Part shown: positions 50,260-60,259 of the stretch, piece after piece
Position numbering within the stretch: position 1 is the stretch's first letter
Layout: each line of letters starts with the position of its first letter
Source: Branchiostoma floridae
Lineage: Eukaryota > Chordata > Leptocardii > Amphioxiformes > Branchiostomatidae
Assembly (NCBI RefSeq): GCF_000003815.2
Contig: NC_049991.1
Coordinates: 46,368 to 110,367 of the forward strand
Direction: 5' to 3'
DNA: 64,000 bases
Notes under the pieces: model-generated
The model's database searches: none
Told to the model about the DNA's origin: nothing
The model's input: only the letters and a program-made list of their open reading frames with translations
Translations under genes and position numbers: made by a program

Positions 50260-51647
50260 AGACAGACAGCAGGTATTTATAATTACCTTCGAGTTACCTT
50301 CTGCCAAAGGCAAAACGAAAGTAATAATAATAATACCCTCTTTTGTAGTGTTCCTTTAGCAGAGAATTGGCCCTCTCAAGATAGCCAAGGAGGACGAACT
50401 GACTGATTTTACTGACATGGCGCCCTATACAGGTCACATACAGACATGCCCACAGAACATTCCACTTTAAAAGACCAAAAACATGTATTTAAGACTGTCA
50501 AACAACAACTGATCTTATTTTTGTTAAATACCAACTTGCTTTTGCATACTATGGACAGATTATTGTGCGTAAATAATGGCCCTGACAGCCCGCTCAGTTA
50601 AGCCAAAGACAAGAATGTCAGCGTTTGGCGAACGTCTTGGATTTGGCAGCGCGTTTGACGTTTGTTTGGGCATTTTGTCCTGGAGAATTAAATGAACTAT
50701 ACTTAGACAAAGACTGGTCTGGATTGGTAAACCAGCCACATGGCCATGATTCACTCATACCAGCAATCAATCGAAGCATAGAAGACTAGTACTTAAGTAT
50801 TTCGTTCCACGCAGGATGCAAGTATTTCTATTGAATGTCCGCTTACGTATCTTTAATTACTGCTCTGATACGAACTGGAACTGCAGGCTATTGTCCAGGC
50901 TTGTGTTGCTACAGGTGAGTAGACGGAACCGTGAGGAGTCGAAACTGGCACGATTTAAGTATTTTTCACGGATCTATTGAAGCGGTTCTGGGGAGGGCTG
51001 GCGAACAGGATAACGCACAGGAAACTTTGAAATGAAATGCTGATGTCTAACTCACCTGTCCGGACATTAACCAGGCCTCATTCACTGCGTTCTCAGGACG
51101 AGTGTTCTCCATGACAGGACTGTTTTCTCCACCATGGCGAGATTTGTGCGTTAGGTTTGTCTCCAGGCGCTTGGGTAGAAACCAAACAACAGCCGACAGC
51201 TACGGTCGGACATGGTGACCTATTATGTGTCCAAAGCCTGGGGCTGGAAGGAGGGATTCTTCCCATTTTCTTTTCACTCTGCTTATCTCTGCTCATCACT
51301 GAGACCCCATGGCAACTTGAATCTCTCAATAACACCCGCCAGTAGCGGAAATGTAGCCTTACGTCAGATATACTTCTAAAGCTTTCGTAATGAACACTCA
51401 CCTTTCCAGCTCTCTGCTTCAGGAGTGAAACGACAGGTGAAACTGCCTTCAGCATGCTCTGCCAGCGGGCGTTCAGAGTGTTGAGGCTGTCTCCAGACAA
51501 TTCACTGGACCGGCTGGAGGATAGGTGGAGGTTCTGTCTACTGACAGATCGCTGGTACAAGCCCATCCTGCTCACATGCTGAGGGACCTCAGTAAACGAG
51601 CCTGGCAAAGCCGTCAGTGTGTCCACCCCCTGCAGCCCGGTCGCCAT
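4245..51647 (-). CDS. EF-hand/WD40-repeat protein, WDR49-WDR64-EFCAB8 family (24 coding exons)
   Basis: Spliced gene read right to left. The exons listed separately join with GT-AG introns and compatible phases into 3,597 coding bases (1,198 residues plus stop) with no internal stop. The order is: disordered Ser/Arg-rich N-terminus; EF-hand with loop DTSCDGLIDWNE at about residues 185-196; about ten WD repeats from roughly 254 to 965, with W-D cores such as GVWDT, VRLWNP, VAVWDIE, IVWSME, AVWDIT and ARLWTIE; the post-propeller block KKWNLKRPSTYEYP; an acidic linker; and a basic C-terminal tail beginning LLGHRVEENLHRK. EF-hand followed by a long WD array is the signature of the WDR49/WDR64/EFCAB8 group. 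Human WDR49 is also called CFAP337, so a ciliary axoneme role is likely by family, not shown here. Which paralogue this is cannot be settled without a tree. The locus spans about 47 kb and most introns are filled with mobile elements. Confidence 0.88.
4497..4756. other. intron 23 of the WD-repeat gene
   Basis: Short AT-rich intron with donor GTAAGTACAG. Nothing else was recognised. Confidence 0.6.
4757..4903 (-). CDS. WD-repeat gene exon 23
   Basis: 49 codons between acceptor atccacacag and donor GTAAGTAC. It begins TLLGHRVEENLHRKIFTRQE, the conserved basic segment that follows the propellers in this family. Phase 0 at both ends. Confidence 0.8.
5170..5992 (-). mobile_element. inverted relative of the 2874-3928 element
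   Basis: Reading the minus strand from 5992, the sequence starts CTAGAG and continues with a diverged copy of the 2874 element, including the ATGCAAAT/ATTTGCATAA modules and the gggcccaaactt block. It lies head to head with the 2874 copy, about 1.2 kb apart, inside intron 22. The left boundary is not clear. Confidence 0.55.
6330..6498 (-). CDS. candidate alternative terminal exon of the WD-repeat gene
   Basis: A strong acceptor (tttattttcctcag) is followed by one base and then 55 open codons to TAA, beginning LLTSQSDDIAVRGLRGRAHT. The phase fits exon 21 (two bases left over), so it could replace exons 22-24. No domain was recognised, and it might be a chance ORF. Confidence 0.28.
6553..7338. 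mobile_element. inverted-repeat DNA element (786 bp)
   Basis: The left end CAATGGACCGATCCTGA recurs inverted at 7322-7338. A second inner block (tattttgaacacctccgtcg) near 6597-6616 recurs inverted near 7252-7275. It lies within intron 22. The 63-codon minus-strand frame inside resembles nothing I recognise. Confidence 0.55.
7452..7713 (-). CDS. WD-repeat gene exon 22 (acidic linker)
   Basis: After acceptor tacattccaacag there is one base to complete a codon and then 87 open codons starting NPWLTADTEHTSPRQD, very rich in Asp, Glu, Ser and Ala (for example EAELMFVDGEDREAEEEGD). Donor GTACCTG is weak. It encodes a disordered acidic linker. If skipped, exon 21 could instead join an upstream acceptor of exon 23. 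Start and end are the least certain of the main chain. Confidence 0.55.
8031..8077 (-). CDS. WD-repeat gene exon 21
   Basis: Small 47-bp exon (acceptor tttctgcctccag, donor GTGAGTTG) encoding EKKWNLKRPSTYEYP plus two bases. This W-N-L...P-x-T-Y block directly follows the last WD repeat in the family, which supports the call despite its size. Confidence 0.8.
8373..8543 (-). CDS. WD-repeat gene exon 20
   Basis: 57 codons carrying a complete WD repeat: RAHHSAIVSVEYV, then FVVSAGTDKTARLWTIEGQY, ending VGTFGQ. Acceptor cctctttcctcag, donor GTACCAAT (non-ideal). Phase 0. Confidence 0.85.
8688..8839 (-). CDS. WD-repeat gene exon 19
   Basis: 50 codons after a split Gly: YFYAPDIEEESVLGLASSPD, then a WD core LVTGDTMGYIAVWDITEYC. 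Donor GTATGTC. Phase 2 in, phase 0 out. Confidence 0.87.
8910..9473. mobile_element. hAT-like MITE, TAGAGGTGGG...CCCACCCCTA
   Basis: 564-bp element with short inverted ends, flanked by CTGCACGC (8902-8909) and CTGCATGC (9474-9481), an 8-bp target duplication with one mismatch. The interior has tandem ggacctg/caggtcc motifs near both the centre and the right end. A second copy is at 37793-38179. Located in intron 18. Confidence 0.65.
9474..10156. other. intron 18, remainder
   Basis: AT-rich intron sequence. At 9997-10097 lies a shortened copy of the TA-flanked CTGTAAATGCATTT-type MITE also seen at 60652-60859. Nothing else was recognised. Confidence 0.45.
10157..10290 (-). CDS. WD-repeat gene exon 18
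   Basis: Encodes PTPVDQLLFLPKRAAGRPSD and then CALLISSEAGTINWWCIYG, a WD-type strand set. Acceptor ttgccttgtag, donor GTTAGTC. The phase fits both neighbours. Confidence 0.83.
10753..10872 (-). CDS. WD-repeat gene exon 17 (Gln/Ser/Arg linker)
   Basis: 120 bp between acceptor ttttcctttag and donor GTGGGTCC. In the frame set by exons 16 and 18 it encodes SRRVQSRLPGSAAESLSSQD and a basic QPQEKRRKRSRHSK stretch: an inter-propeller linker. The other open frame is excluded because it breaks the phase. Confidence 0.7.
10873..11433. other. intron 16, part
   Basis: AT-rich intron sequence with no recognised gene or element; the stretch around 11330-11430 resembles decayed interior of the ATTTGCATAATTAATGAG element family. 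Confidence 0.4.
11434..11987. mobile_element. TIR transposon-derived MITE (554 bp)
   Basis: Terminal inverted repeats of about 82 bp (11434-11515 and 11906-11987), nearly identical, starting CCCTCACGCTCAGGGTTGAC. No ORF. No convincing target duplication, so the superfamily is open. Confidence 0.8.
12190..12706 (-). mobile_element. fragment of the ACCTTTGCC-end element subfamily
   Basis: Read in minus, it starts at the taccttTGCCaagaaggtta end (12688-12706) and includes the attatgttaat/ttaattat modules. The CTCTAG end is missing, so it is truncated. The apparent 94-codon plus-strand ORF inside is repeat sequence. Confidence 0.5.
12728..12912 (-). CDS. WD-repeat gene exon 16
   Basis: 61 codons plus two bases: NMYVTANTSWKGGQAHSDD, then ILSVAHCPPNLLATASFDGD and LIVWSMET. 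A full WD repeat. The acceptor catgtag at 12913-12914 was chosen because it alone keeps phase 0 from exon 15. Donor GTGAGAC. Confidence 0.87.
12913..13386. other. intron 15
   Basis: AT-rich intron with a short region of repeated cttctct motifs (12955-13055). No gene or element was recognised. Confidence 0.5.
13387..13539 (-). CDS. WD-repeat gene exon 15
   Basis: 51 codons: IWNFQNGHNLHKLEGVGEAE, then VTGVIPLDSPKVILSVGWSR and KIVLYDDSEAD. The WD core is split by the intron (exon 14 ends DGTIK, this exon begins IWNF). Donor GTAAGC. Confidence 0.87.
13540..14740. other. intron 14, left part
   Basis: AT-rich intron. A motif containing gtaatatccaa(t/c)acaaaaa occurs near 13915 and again near 14103. 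No gene or clear element was seen. Confidence 0.4.
14741..15154 (-). pseudogene. decayed non-LTR retrotransposon, C-terminal zinc-knuckle region
   Basis: The minus-strand frame ends with CPLCQGHQTLCHVLNACPVA, the Cys-His cluster downstream of reverse transcriptase in some LINE-like elements. It appears to belong with the decayed RT at 16440-17130 on the same strand. Confidence 0.6.
15200..15975 (+). pseudogene. decayed LINE reverse transcriptase, C-terminal half
   Basis: Plus-strand pieces in different frames: TKAFDL near 15215; then 15289-15510 with SGVKHGCVLAPTIFGIFLS, an RT core block; then 15576-15974 with RCLCWLGHVRHMEDGRIPKD and GRPALRLKGTCKRDMKA, the characteristic tail. Stops, frameshifts and an internal deletion (no F/YxDD block) make it inactive. 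It is inserted between the two minus-strand LINE fragments. Confidence 0.7.
16440..17130 (-). pseudogene. decayed non-LTR reverse transcriptase, core region
   Basis: Minus-strand translation in broken frames shows LDLQNASVPRDMSHLSLQRS and FQGDMLSVAIFL, matching RT blocks around the first catalytic Asp and the QG-D motif, followed by PVKFLGG near 16450. Many stops. Two similar short segments, ccaaagggcggttataccga (16389) and ccgaagggtggttacacggg (17135), bracket it and may be remnants of a short repeat. Confidence 0.55.
17195..17359 (-). CDS. WD-repeat gene exon 14
   Basis: 55 codons: VVTGSDDSTVAVWDIETGNK, then HGDEEITCMTFDTSLRRLIT and GARDGTIK. One complete WD repeat and the first part of the next. 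Acceptor tgacctatag, donor GTGAGC. Confidence 0.9.
17653..17750 (-). CDS. WD-repeat gene exon 13
   Basis: Completes a split Gly, then QLKLGVKKVKSTLPTTHNAP and LCTAIYNPHYHQ. Acceptor cgtctgtccag, donor GTTGGTTT. The strand lost by the neighbouring WD repeats fits here. Confidence 0.83.
17751..18205. other. intron 12
   Basis: AT-rich intron. Plus-strand frames here lack coding signs. Nothing was recognised. Confidence 0.5.
18206..18365 (-). CDS. WD-repeat gene exon 12
   Basis: 53 codons plus one base: MLKVWDVKDHSCLQTVVLKF, then NGRVPEYGAFPLCLVLSKNT. MLKVWDV completes the WD core begun at the end of exon 11 (SKDA). Donor GTATGG. Confidence 0.88.
18501..19588. mobile_element. TTAA-flanked TIR element (piggyBac-like candidate)
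   Basis: A perfect 27-bp inverted repeat closes both ends (18501-18527 and 19562-19588), outermost bases TTAA, then CGGGAGGGGGCCATACTTCG. TTAA is the piggyBac target duplication. The 1.09-kb interior has no transposase. Shorter inverted blocks (aactccgacata near 18757 and gctaacttcgacac near 19426) lie inside each end. Intron 11. Confidence 0.7.
19730..19921 (-). CDS. WD-repeat gene exon 11
   Basis: 64 codons: GVECFDYNKHMNIIVTGSSD, then HRVRLWNPYVTSKPITVLSG and HHTTIIDVKLFEPMNQVFSY. Typical WD repeat with GH turn. Acceptor gtataccattttcag-type, donor GTGAGTCTG. Confidence 0.92.
20061..20751. repeat. near-identical direct duplication (~337 bp, period 353)
   Basis: The stretch from ctgttgcttcatgttgtttg at 20061 to about 20397 is repeated from 20414 to about 20751 with only a few changes. 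It is non-coding, in intron 10. The high identity implies a recent tandem duplication or an assembly duplicate. Confidence 0.9.
20996..21184 (-). CDS. WD-repeat gene exon 10
   Basis: 63 codons: ELPQHSKYVQLVVLDSIHPE, then GIRQILYCPHNDVVLSSSGS and SVVMMDISRKKKTYVFKVSK. WD-type blades. Donor GTAAGGAT. Confidence 0.9.
21185..22310. other. intron 9
   Basis: AT-rich intron of about 1.1 kb. Around 21280-21380 is a fragment resembling the hAT-like MITE at 8910-9473 (aaaatgaacag..., ttcttgctggaac). Nothing else was recognised. Confidence 0.45.
22311..22448 (-). CDS. WD-repeat gene exon 9
   Basis: 46 codons: NPNTRACLLYGDESGCINLL, then YFKTPQSGQFERPFSHDEGV and QKIYLP. Acceptor ttgttatttag, donor GTAAGTAAC. 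Phase 0 on both sides. Confidence 0.88.
22584..22630 (-). CDS. WD-repeat gene exon 8
   Basis: 47-bp micro-exon encoding LADVPTCFDYHYDRK after completing a Gly codon. Only this phase is stop-free and it joins exons 7 and 9 exactly. Acceptor tttatttctccag, donor GTATCTTT. Confidence 0.82.
22899..23124 (-). CDS. WD-repeat gene exon 7
   Basis: 75 codons plus one base: EGVIGVWDTSVRLLKTYELP, then KAWVTDAIYLPNMNKIVIAT and TSRDLHFFDISTSSYFEEFH. First clear WD repeat after the EF-hand. Acceptor caacatttgcag, donor GTAAGCAAG. Confidence 0.9.
23446..23508 (-). CDS. WD-repeat gene exon 6
   Basis: 21 codons: QEPTTKLIYIENPSRYVSFS plus Lys. Short exon linking EF-hand and WD array. Acceptor ctgttgttacag, donor GTGAGAG. 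Confidence 0.88.
24098..25147 (+). mobile_element. non-autonomous element, ACCTCCATGA subfamily
   Basis: CTAGAGTTCGGGGACCTCAT then acctccatgaaat at the left; palindrome ACCTCCATGA/TCATGGAGGT at 25124-25147 on the right. Around 24385-24510 it contains, in minus, a decayed LINE C-terminal fragment. No intact ORF. Confidence 0.65.
25185..25507 (+). repeat. tandem partial copy of the preceding element's right end
   Basis: Starting cctaagcagacataaataaa, it repeats the last ~340 bp of the 24098-25147 element (from 24801) and ends with the same ATTTCATGGAGGT palindrome half. Confidence 0.75.
26025..26092 (-). tRNA. tRNA-like pseudogene or SINE head
   Basis: In minus: perfect A box TAGCGCAGTGG, anticodon stem GCATT/AATGC around a CTAAACC loop (AAA in the anticodon position), T arm CCCGG/CCGGG and B box GGTTCGAATCC, followed by long T runs that could end pol III transcription. 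The acceptor ends do not pair and the variable region is too short for a working tRNA. Confidence 0.45.
26093..28027. other. intron 5, middle part
   Basis: Intron sequence around the right end of the possible hAT region. It includes ccgccattttcatgccattttc near 26970. No exon was identified. Confidence 0.4.
28028..29361 (+). mobile_element. non-autonomous element, ACCTTTGCC subfamily
   Basis: The left palindrome ACCTTTGCC...GGCTAAGGT (28028-28050) is followed by a GT-rich run. The right end is GGCAAAGGT (29333-29341), then TTCGTGGAACTCTAG. The interior has three to four units of about 245 bp, each with gttgacggatcgtcatgatt and an ATGCAAAT...ATTTGCAT pair. Flanked by TTATTATT on both sides. 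No ORF. Confidence 0.7.
29362..29410. repeat. TTA/TTG trinucleotide microsatellite
   Basis: ttattattattgttgttgtt and continuing variants, immediately after the CTAG end of the preceding element. Confidence 0.85.
29537..29683 (-). CDS. WD-repeat gene exon 5 (EF-hand loop)
   Basis: 49 codons starting MDTSCDGLIDWNEFCTYMLL. The 12-residue loop has Asp, Ser, Asp, Gly, Asp and Glu in the canonical calcium-binding positions 1, 3, 5, 6, 9 and 12. Donor GTAAACTT. Confidence 0.92.
29956..30063 (-). CDS. WD-repeat gene exon 4 (EF-hand entering helix)
   Basis: 36 codons: IKREAGNMTLDEFKEAVSST, then LGTPAWNDQIDALFKK. The last helix leads directly into the loop in exon 5, and GNMTLDEFKEAV looks like half of a second, degenerate EF-hand. 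Donor GTACGAAG. Confidence 0.9.
30119..30632 (-). mobile_element. tRNA-derived SINE with (TACA)n tail
   Basis: In minus: a tRNA-like head near 30632-30555 with B box GAGTTCGAATCC, a conserved body containing ccttgggaaagccactttac and ggttctttaacg-type sequence, then a longer 3' body ending in a TACA microsatellite (30119-30140). It sits about 55 bp upstream of exon 4's acceptor. The ORFs within it are repeat-derived. Confidence 0.7.
30633..31598. other. intron 3, right flank of the SINE
   Basis: AT-rich sequence. 30900-31260 resembles decayed interior of the ATTTGCATAATTAATG family. No exon was seen. Confidence 0.45.
32149..32213 (+). promoter_or_regulatory. pol III-type A and B boxes in the 5' LTR
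   Basis: A box CGGCCGAACGG (32149-32159) and perfect B box GGTTCGAATCC (32203-32213), with a tRNA-like arm CCCGGG...CCCGGG around them. The spacing suits a Ser/Leu-type tRNA with a long variable arm. Confidence 0.6.
32430..32494 (+). promoter_or_regulatory. pol III-type A and B boxes in the 3' LTR
   Basis: Same arrangement 281 bp downstream. Here the A box reads TGGCCGAACGG, the exact consensus form, and the B box is again GGTTCGAATCC (32484-32494). Confidence 0.6.
33349..34283. other. intron 3, left part
   Basis: AT-rich intron sequence between the palindrome and exon 3. No gene, element or RNA was recognised. Confidence 0.5.
34284..34398 (-). CDS. WD-repeat gene exon 3
   Basis: One base plus 38 codons: FDRDASMRLEDYINLQHLQQ, then LMEKFQVHRPTEQHGNTK. 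Acidic start DRDAS...LED resembles a degenerate EF-hand half. The first base completes the Ser codon left open by exon 2. Donor GTAAGG. Confidence 0.88.
34568..34745. mobile_element. TA-flanked MITE, CAGTCAAACCTG ends
   Basis: 178 bp between TA dinucleotides, with ends CAGTCAAACCTG...CAGGTTTGACTG and almost wholly palindromic interior (ggccactatagacaggtggc and variants). Tc1/mariner-type. A relative is at 59732-59975, and a decayed one near 49204-49705. Confidence 0.8.
34782..35412 (-). mobile_element. non-autonomous element, ACCTCCATGA subfamily (inverted)
   Basis: Palindrome ACCTCCATGA/TCATGGAGGT at 34782-34805; the other end ATGGAGGT (35385-35392) then CCCGAACTCTAG (35401-35412). The head region is duplicated internally (34810 onward and 35080 onward). 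Confidence 0.7.
35413..37792. other. intron 2, unique part
   Basis: AT-rich intron. A 68-codon minus-strand frame at 36306-36512 lacks good splice sites and similarity that I recognise. No supported feature. Confidence 0.45.
37793..38179. mobile_element. hAT-like MITE, second copy of the 8910 family
   Basis: Ends TAGGGTTGGGAAC and GTTACCCACCCCTA, with shared interior (gttaaaaaaacaactggatc..., gtccaggcctggac, gatcctctggacctgaa). Flanks TACTGCAT and TACTGTAA agree at six of eight positions. Confidence 0.6.
38180..39490. other. intron 2, no gene recognised
   Basis: Several overlapping plus-strand frames up to 125 codons (38278-39062) have no recognisable domain and no conserved splice context. 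I treat them as chance. Confidence 0.4.
39491..39851. mobile_element. TIR MITE with GGCCACACCGATTTT ends
   Basis: The left end ggccacaccgattttatttg...gtttctcagatt recurs imperfectly inverted at 39800-39851 (aatccgagaaacaacgaata...ggtctggcc). The interior segment gtccctggta...gtccaaaata is also found in a diverged copy near 48680-48740. Confidence 0.6.
40170..40920. mobile_element. decayed pieces of the CTCCATGA/ATTTGCATAAT element family
   Basis: Contains cctaaacttacgtcacttct, (CA)n 40483-40525, then cctccatgaaaaatgggggt and tttgcataat modules. Boundaries are unclear. Confidence 0.4.
40937..41274. mobile_element. hAT-type MITE with perfect 8-bp target duplication
   Basis: CAGGGCTCTAGCCAGC at the left and GCTGGCTAAAGCCCTG at the right, 338 bp, flanked on both sides by GGTAGGAG (40929-40936 and 41275-41282). 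Tga-cgg-aaa motifs (TGACGGAAA) are repeated in the subterminal regions. No ORF. Confidence 0.88.
41970..42049 (-). CDS. WD-repeat gene exon 2
   Basis: 26 codons plus two bases: VTVASDVPSSSRLQRKKSFS, then STANVQ. Basic and Ser-rich, disordered. Acceptor gtgttctgcag, donor GTGAGACC. Common exon that all three candidate first exons can join in phase 0. Confidence 0.85.
42467..43044 (-). mobile_element. mariner deletion derivative with transposase N-terminus
   Basis: TA-flanked, with ends CGAGGGGCGTGCAAT inverted at both sides. The minus-strand frame (42861 down to about 42600) starts MEPVECRAVIRFLYLKGRTP and includes GDDAPSYDLVKRW and RPGRPSCA, the helix-turn-helix half of mariner transposase. 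The catalytic half is missing (578 bp versus about 1.3 kb), so it is inactive. Confidence 0.85.
43045..44063. other. intron 1, part
   Basis: AT-rich sequence, no feature recognised. Confidence 0.45.
44064..44177 (-). CDS. candidate alternative first exon (38 codons)
   Basis: In minus, MPMSGRSPSSQSNPSKAASS, then TPSDAIGSYILRKRVGFG, ending at a strong donor GTAAGTGCC in phase 0, as needed for exon 2. An in-frame TAA lies seven codons before the ATG with no AG between them, so it must be a first exon if real. GC-rich and Ser-rich compared with its surroundings. Confidence 0.45.
44178..45415. other. intron 1, part
   Basis: Nothing coding was recognised. Around 45160-45260 the sequence (gagagagaactggtttattt...) may be the 3' tail of an old LINE. 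Confidence 0.35.
45416..46950 (+). CDS. LINE reverse transcriptase, 5'-truncated but open (CR1/jockey type)
   Basis: An open frame of about 510 codons; the first ATG is at 45706, but similarity starts before it (LNPHKASGPDGLPTRIL, FKKGDRTDPANYRPVSLT). Counting from that ATG: DFAKAFD at 59-65, SGVPQGTVLGP at 114-124 and FADD at 145-148, then a thumb/C-terminal region with FFPQTVRDWNSLP. All catalytic Asp residues are present. No endonuclease domain lies upstream, so it is a dead-on-arrival copy, although the retained frame suggests a young insertion. Opposite strand to the host gene, in intron 1. Confidence 0.88.
46951..47231 (-). pseudogene. LINE C-terminal fragment on the opposite strand
   Basis: Minus frame: TLDDVYSSVLQMCDLEPLRV, then RRKEHCLKFAKSLVQS and SEAHGSDLRN, resembling the C-terminal end of other LINE proteins. 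A related scrap is near 24385-24510. Confidence 0.45.
47232..48005. other. intron 1, GC-richer segment
   Basis: Overlapping frames on both strands (47283-47985) reach 113 codons but show no known domain. It looks like an old repeat (tatcccccct...gccagtctaatag). Unassigned. Confidence 0.35.
48006..48135. repeat. short fold-back array of CAGGCTATTG / CACACTCAGTG
   Basis: Alternating direct and inverted copies of caggctattg and cacactcagtg within 130 bp, able to form several nested hairpins. Confidence 0.8.
49204..49705. mobile_element. decayed CAGTCAAA-type MITE
   Basis: Starts tacagtcaaatccgtattag...gcggccacc and ends gagtggccagtatagacaga...tttgaatg. Same TIR type as 34568-34745 but diverged. 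Confidence 0.5.
49706..50336 (-). mobile_element. fragment of the ACCTT-end element subfamily
   Basis: Contains ATTTGCAT modules and ends, in minus orientation, with attactttcgttttgccttt...ggcagaaggt. Includes a (CA)n microsatellite at 50215-50255. Confidence 0.5.
50215..50255. repeat. (CA)n microsatellite
   Basis: About twenty uninterrupted CA units, followed by gagagacagacag. Confidence 0.95.
50337..51055. other. intron 1, near first exons
   Basis: No gene or element was recognised. Confidence 0.45.
51056..51112 (-). CDS. candidate alternative first exon (19 codons)
   Basis: MENTRPENAVNEAWLMSGQ followed by donor GTGAGTTAG, phase 0, compatible with exon 2. Only about 290 bp downstream of exon 1. 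It cannot be an internal exon in this frame because the only nearby acceptor breaks phase. Confidence 0.4.
51402..51647 (-). CDS. WD-repeat gene exon 1
   Basis: 82 codons from ATG: MATGLQGVDTLTALPGSFTE, then LHLSSSRSSELSGDSLNTLN and ending LLKQRAGK at donor GTGAGTGTT. The first ATG of the frame is used; upstream in minus has stops. Joins exon 2 in phase 0. Transcription start is probably within the next few hundred bases to the right. Confidence 0.78.
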
Positions 51648-52390
51648 ATCACCTTGTAGGGTTTAGAGGCACATTCGAGTCTGGTGTTTCTTCTACGCCC
51701 AACGATGACAATTTTGAACATCCGTCCACTTGATATCGTATATATTCAATGACTTCGAAAGATTGTCAAAAGGTATTAAGAAAAAAAGTTGTCTTGTCCA
51801 TCGGAGGTGTCCTCTACTCGCCACAGACTTAGCTCACCGCGGCACCTCCTACAAACATAACATTGCTAGTACAAGGCGTCCCAGGTCAACACACCAGCTG
51901 ACAGCCCAGAGAAGGTGATTGGTGATTGGGAGGGGTCGTGAAGAGAACTCAATGTCCTGCCCACAGCAGCTTCAGTTGGATGTTCAGTGACAGAACCGAG
52001 TGAAGTATCAGAAATGAAGGGTTACGGCTTTCTACTTATCACACTGGTACTGTCGCTTCTCCACCTGCAGCGATCGCTAGAACTGTCAGCGGTGACCCAA
52101 TAAAATCAGAAACACACCAGAAAATTCATCCGTGTACACAAATCCTGGCTTCAATGTACACAAGAACTGTCAACAAAATAAACAAAAACTCGCTCAACCT
52201 GTCTGTCCTGTTCTCGTCGGGACGATTCGCAGCGTACTTAAGACAACTCGCGCTTACTTGTGTGGATTTATGTAGAATGCCAGGGGTCTTTATGAGCCTG
52301 TTTTTATCCAAAGTTCAGAAATACGGTCTAAAAACATCAGAAGCGAATACCCCTTTTTGTCGCACATTTCTGTAAATTGTATCAAGTGTA
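51648..52390. other. 5' flank of the WD-repeat gene
   Basis: Likely contains the promoter. I see no clear TATA element at a fixed distance and no CpG-dense block, only scattered CpG (51830-52250). Confidence 0.4.
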
Positions 52391-53034
52391 CAGAAGTAGC
52401 GGATTCCGCACTGATGTTCCAGTGTTGAATCAACGGGTCGAATCGGCCTCAGCACTAGGCGCCCAGTGCTGAAGAATTTTCCAGTGCTGAACGGCCTTGT
52501 TCCAGTGCTGAAGCTCGCTCAGCACTGGATTTCGGTGCTGAACCCCATGCGAACACTGGTTTTCCAGTGCTGAACTGCTGTCAGCACTCGGTTACCAGTG
52601 CTGAACTTGCGGCGGCGAACCAGTTCAGAGGTCATTCAGCGCTGGTTACCCAGTGCTGAAACCACCGTCAGCACTGGAACCGAATGCTGATATACAAAAG
52701 TAGCGGGTTCCGCACTGGATTTACCAGTGCTCAGGAAATTTTCAGCACTGGAAGAAGTAAAAACTTCAGCTCTGGACTTCCAGTGCTGACATTTATAAAG
52801 CACTGTAACGTCACAGTGCTGAACGTAATATTCGTGTAGCATGCGCCCATATCTGTTATCAATATAAGAAATCAACTTATTAGAGCCCCATGACACATTG
52901 TTTTGCGAAGATTGACACTACGGGTAGACAACTGTACATCCAATAGGTTGTTATAATGTAATACAGGTGGGACAACACATTCTACTTGTGCGGCAAAGAT
53001 GCGTATTTTATTAGAGAGGAGACCGCTACTTTTG
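52391..53034. mobile_element. TA-flanked fold-back element with CAGTGCTG array
   Basis: Ends CAGAAGTAGCGG and CCGCTACTTTTG, each next to TA; a third copy of the end (TACAAAAGTAGCGG) lies inside at 52695. From 52411 to 52820 about twenty-two CAGTGCTG/AGCACTGG motifs alternate in both orientations. No ORF. Confidence 0.7.
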
Positions 53035-54227
53035 TATATTTGCTAAACTGTAGAGCAATTGTTTCACATCTCTCGTAATCTCATCTACCACCTGTCTCGT
53101 TTTTCTTTCTTGGTGTTCCACTTAGTGTAATGTCTGCCCATTCTCTGATATCTATTATTACCTTCGCCGAGAAGGTTTAATATATTTTCGGTTATGGCAT
53201 GGGTGTGTGAGTCTTTTTCAGGGGCCGATTTGTTTTACACTTTGAAAGGGAATAACTCAAGAAAGATTGGACTGATTGTCATAATAGTGTGTTTATAATT
53301 TGGGCGATAATTCATATAATCAAATTATTATTATGTTAATCCATAGCTAATTTACATAATTAATGAAGAAAGTTGAGAAATCTCATGCATGATAAGACCT
53401 GATCTGGGGGACAGTAGCTTGAGATTGTTTTCAACGGTTGCTAGTAGGTCAGGAAAACAAACGTCATGCAGTGTGCTGTTTATTTGTCAAAGAAAATTAT
53501 GAAGGGGTCATGATTTTTAGTCTCCAAGCAGACGTGTCAGCTACAGTAGATGAAAAAAGAGATGAATTGGGCCAAATATGTTGCCATTGGATTTCAGTCA
53601 GTCATTTACAGTCCATCCAGCACCGGCCAGTCAGTTCATTCCTAGGCCAGTTAACCCCTACTAGGCTCTTATTCCTAACTTGGCCAAAGTCCCCTATCAT
53701 CACTTACTATTCGGCCAAGCCGGAGTCTTGTAGAGACTACATGATTTTGACAAAGCACTCTTAAAACAGAACAAAACAAAAATTCCTTCAGATTATCTCG
53801 ACCCTATAATTTGGCTGATTTTACTGCACATATAGCTACATTAACGCCAGTAGTGCAAGTATTTTGAGTCCTATCATTATCAAGGAGATTAAAAAAATTA
53901 CATGTAGTTTGATTAAGGTATCAATAAACCTGGTCATCTAAAATTTAGACAGTAATGTATATTCTTCTTGCCTTGCTCTGTACTACATATATATAATGGT
54001 ACAGAGGTACTGAATCATCCATAAAGAAGCAGAAGTGCTTGCAATACAAACATGATCCAGTCTTACTGTCCAAAGTCATGCTTTGATGAGACATTGGATA
54101 CAGCTTATCATTTCTTATCCAATGGCAAACAGAACTTTACCAACAACTTTAATGACTGGTAAATATAAATTGAGCCCGAAACATTATATGTGCTATCATT
54201 GTCCACAATGTCCTTTGGATGTGTGCA

Positions 54228-60259
<6,032 letters not shown>

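Noticed and set aside
51093-51401. Extension of exon 1's frame to 184 codons
   Set aside because: It reads through a strong donor at 51401; joining to exon 2 is in phase and gives the family-like protein.
52411-52820. CRISPR-like array
   Set aside because: Motifs alternate in orientation with irregular spacing, and the genome is animal.
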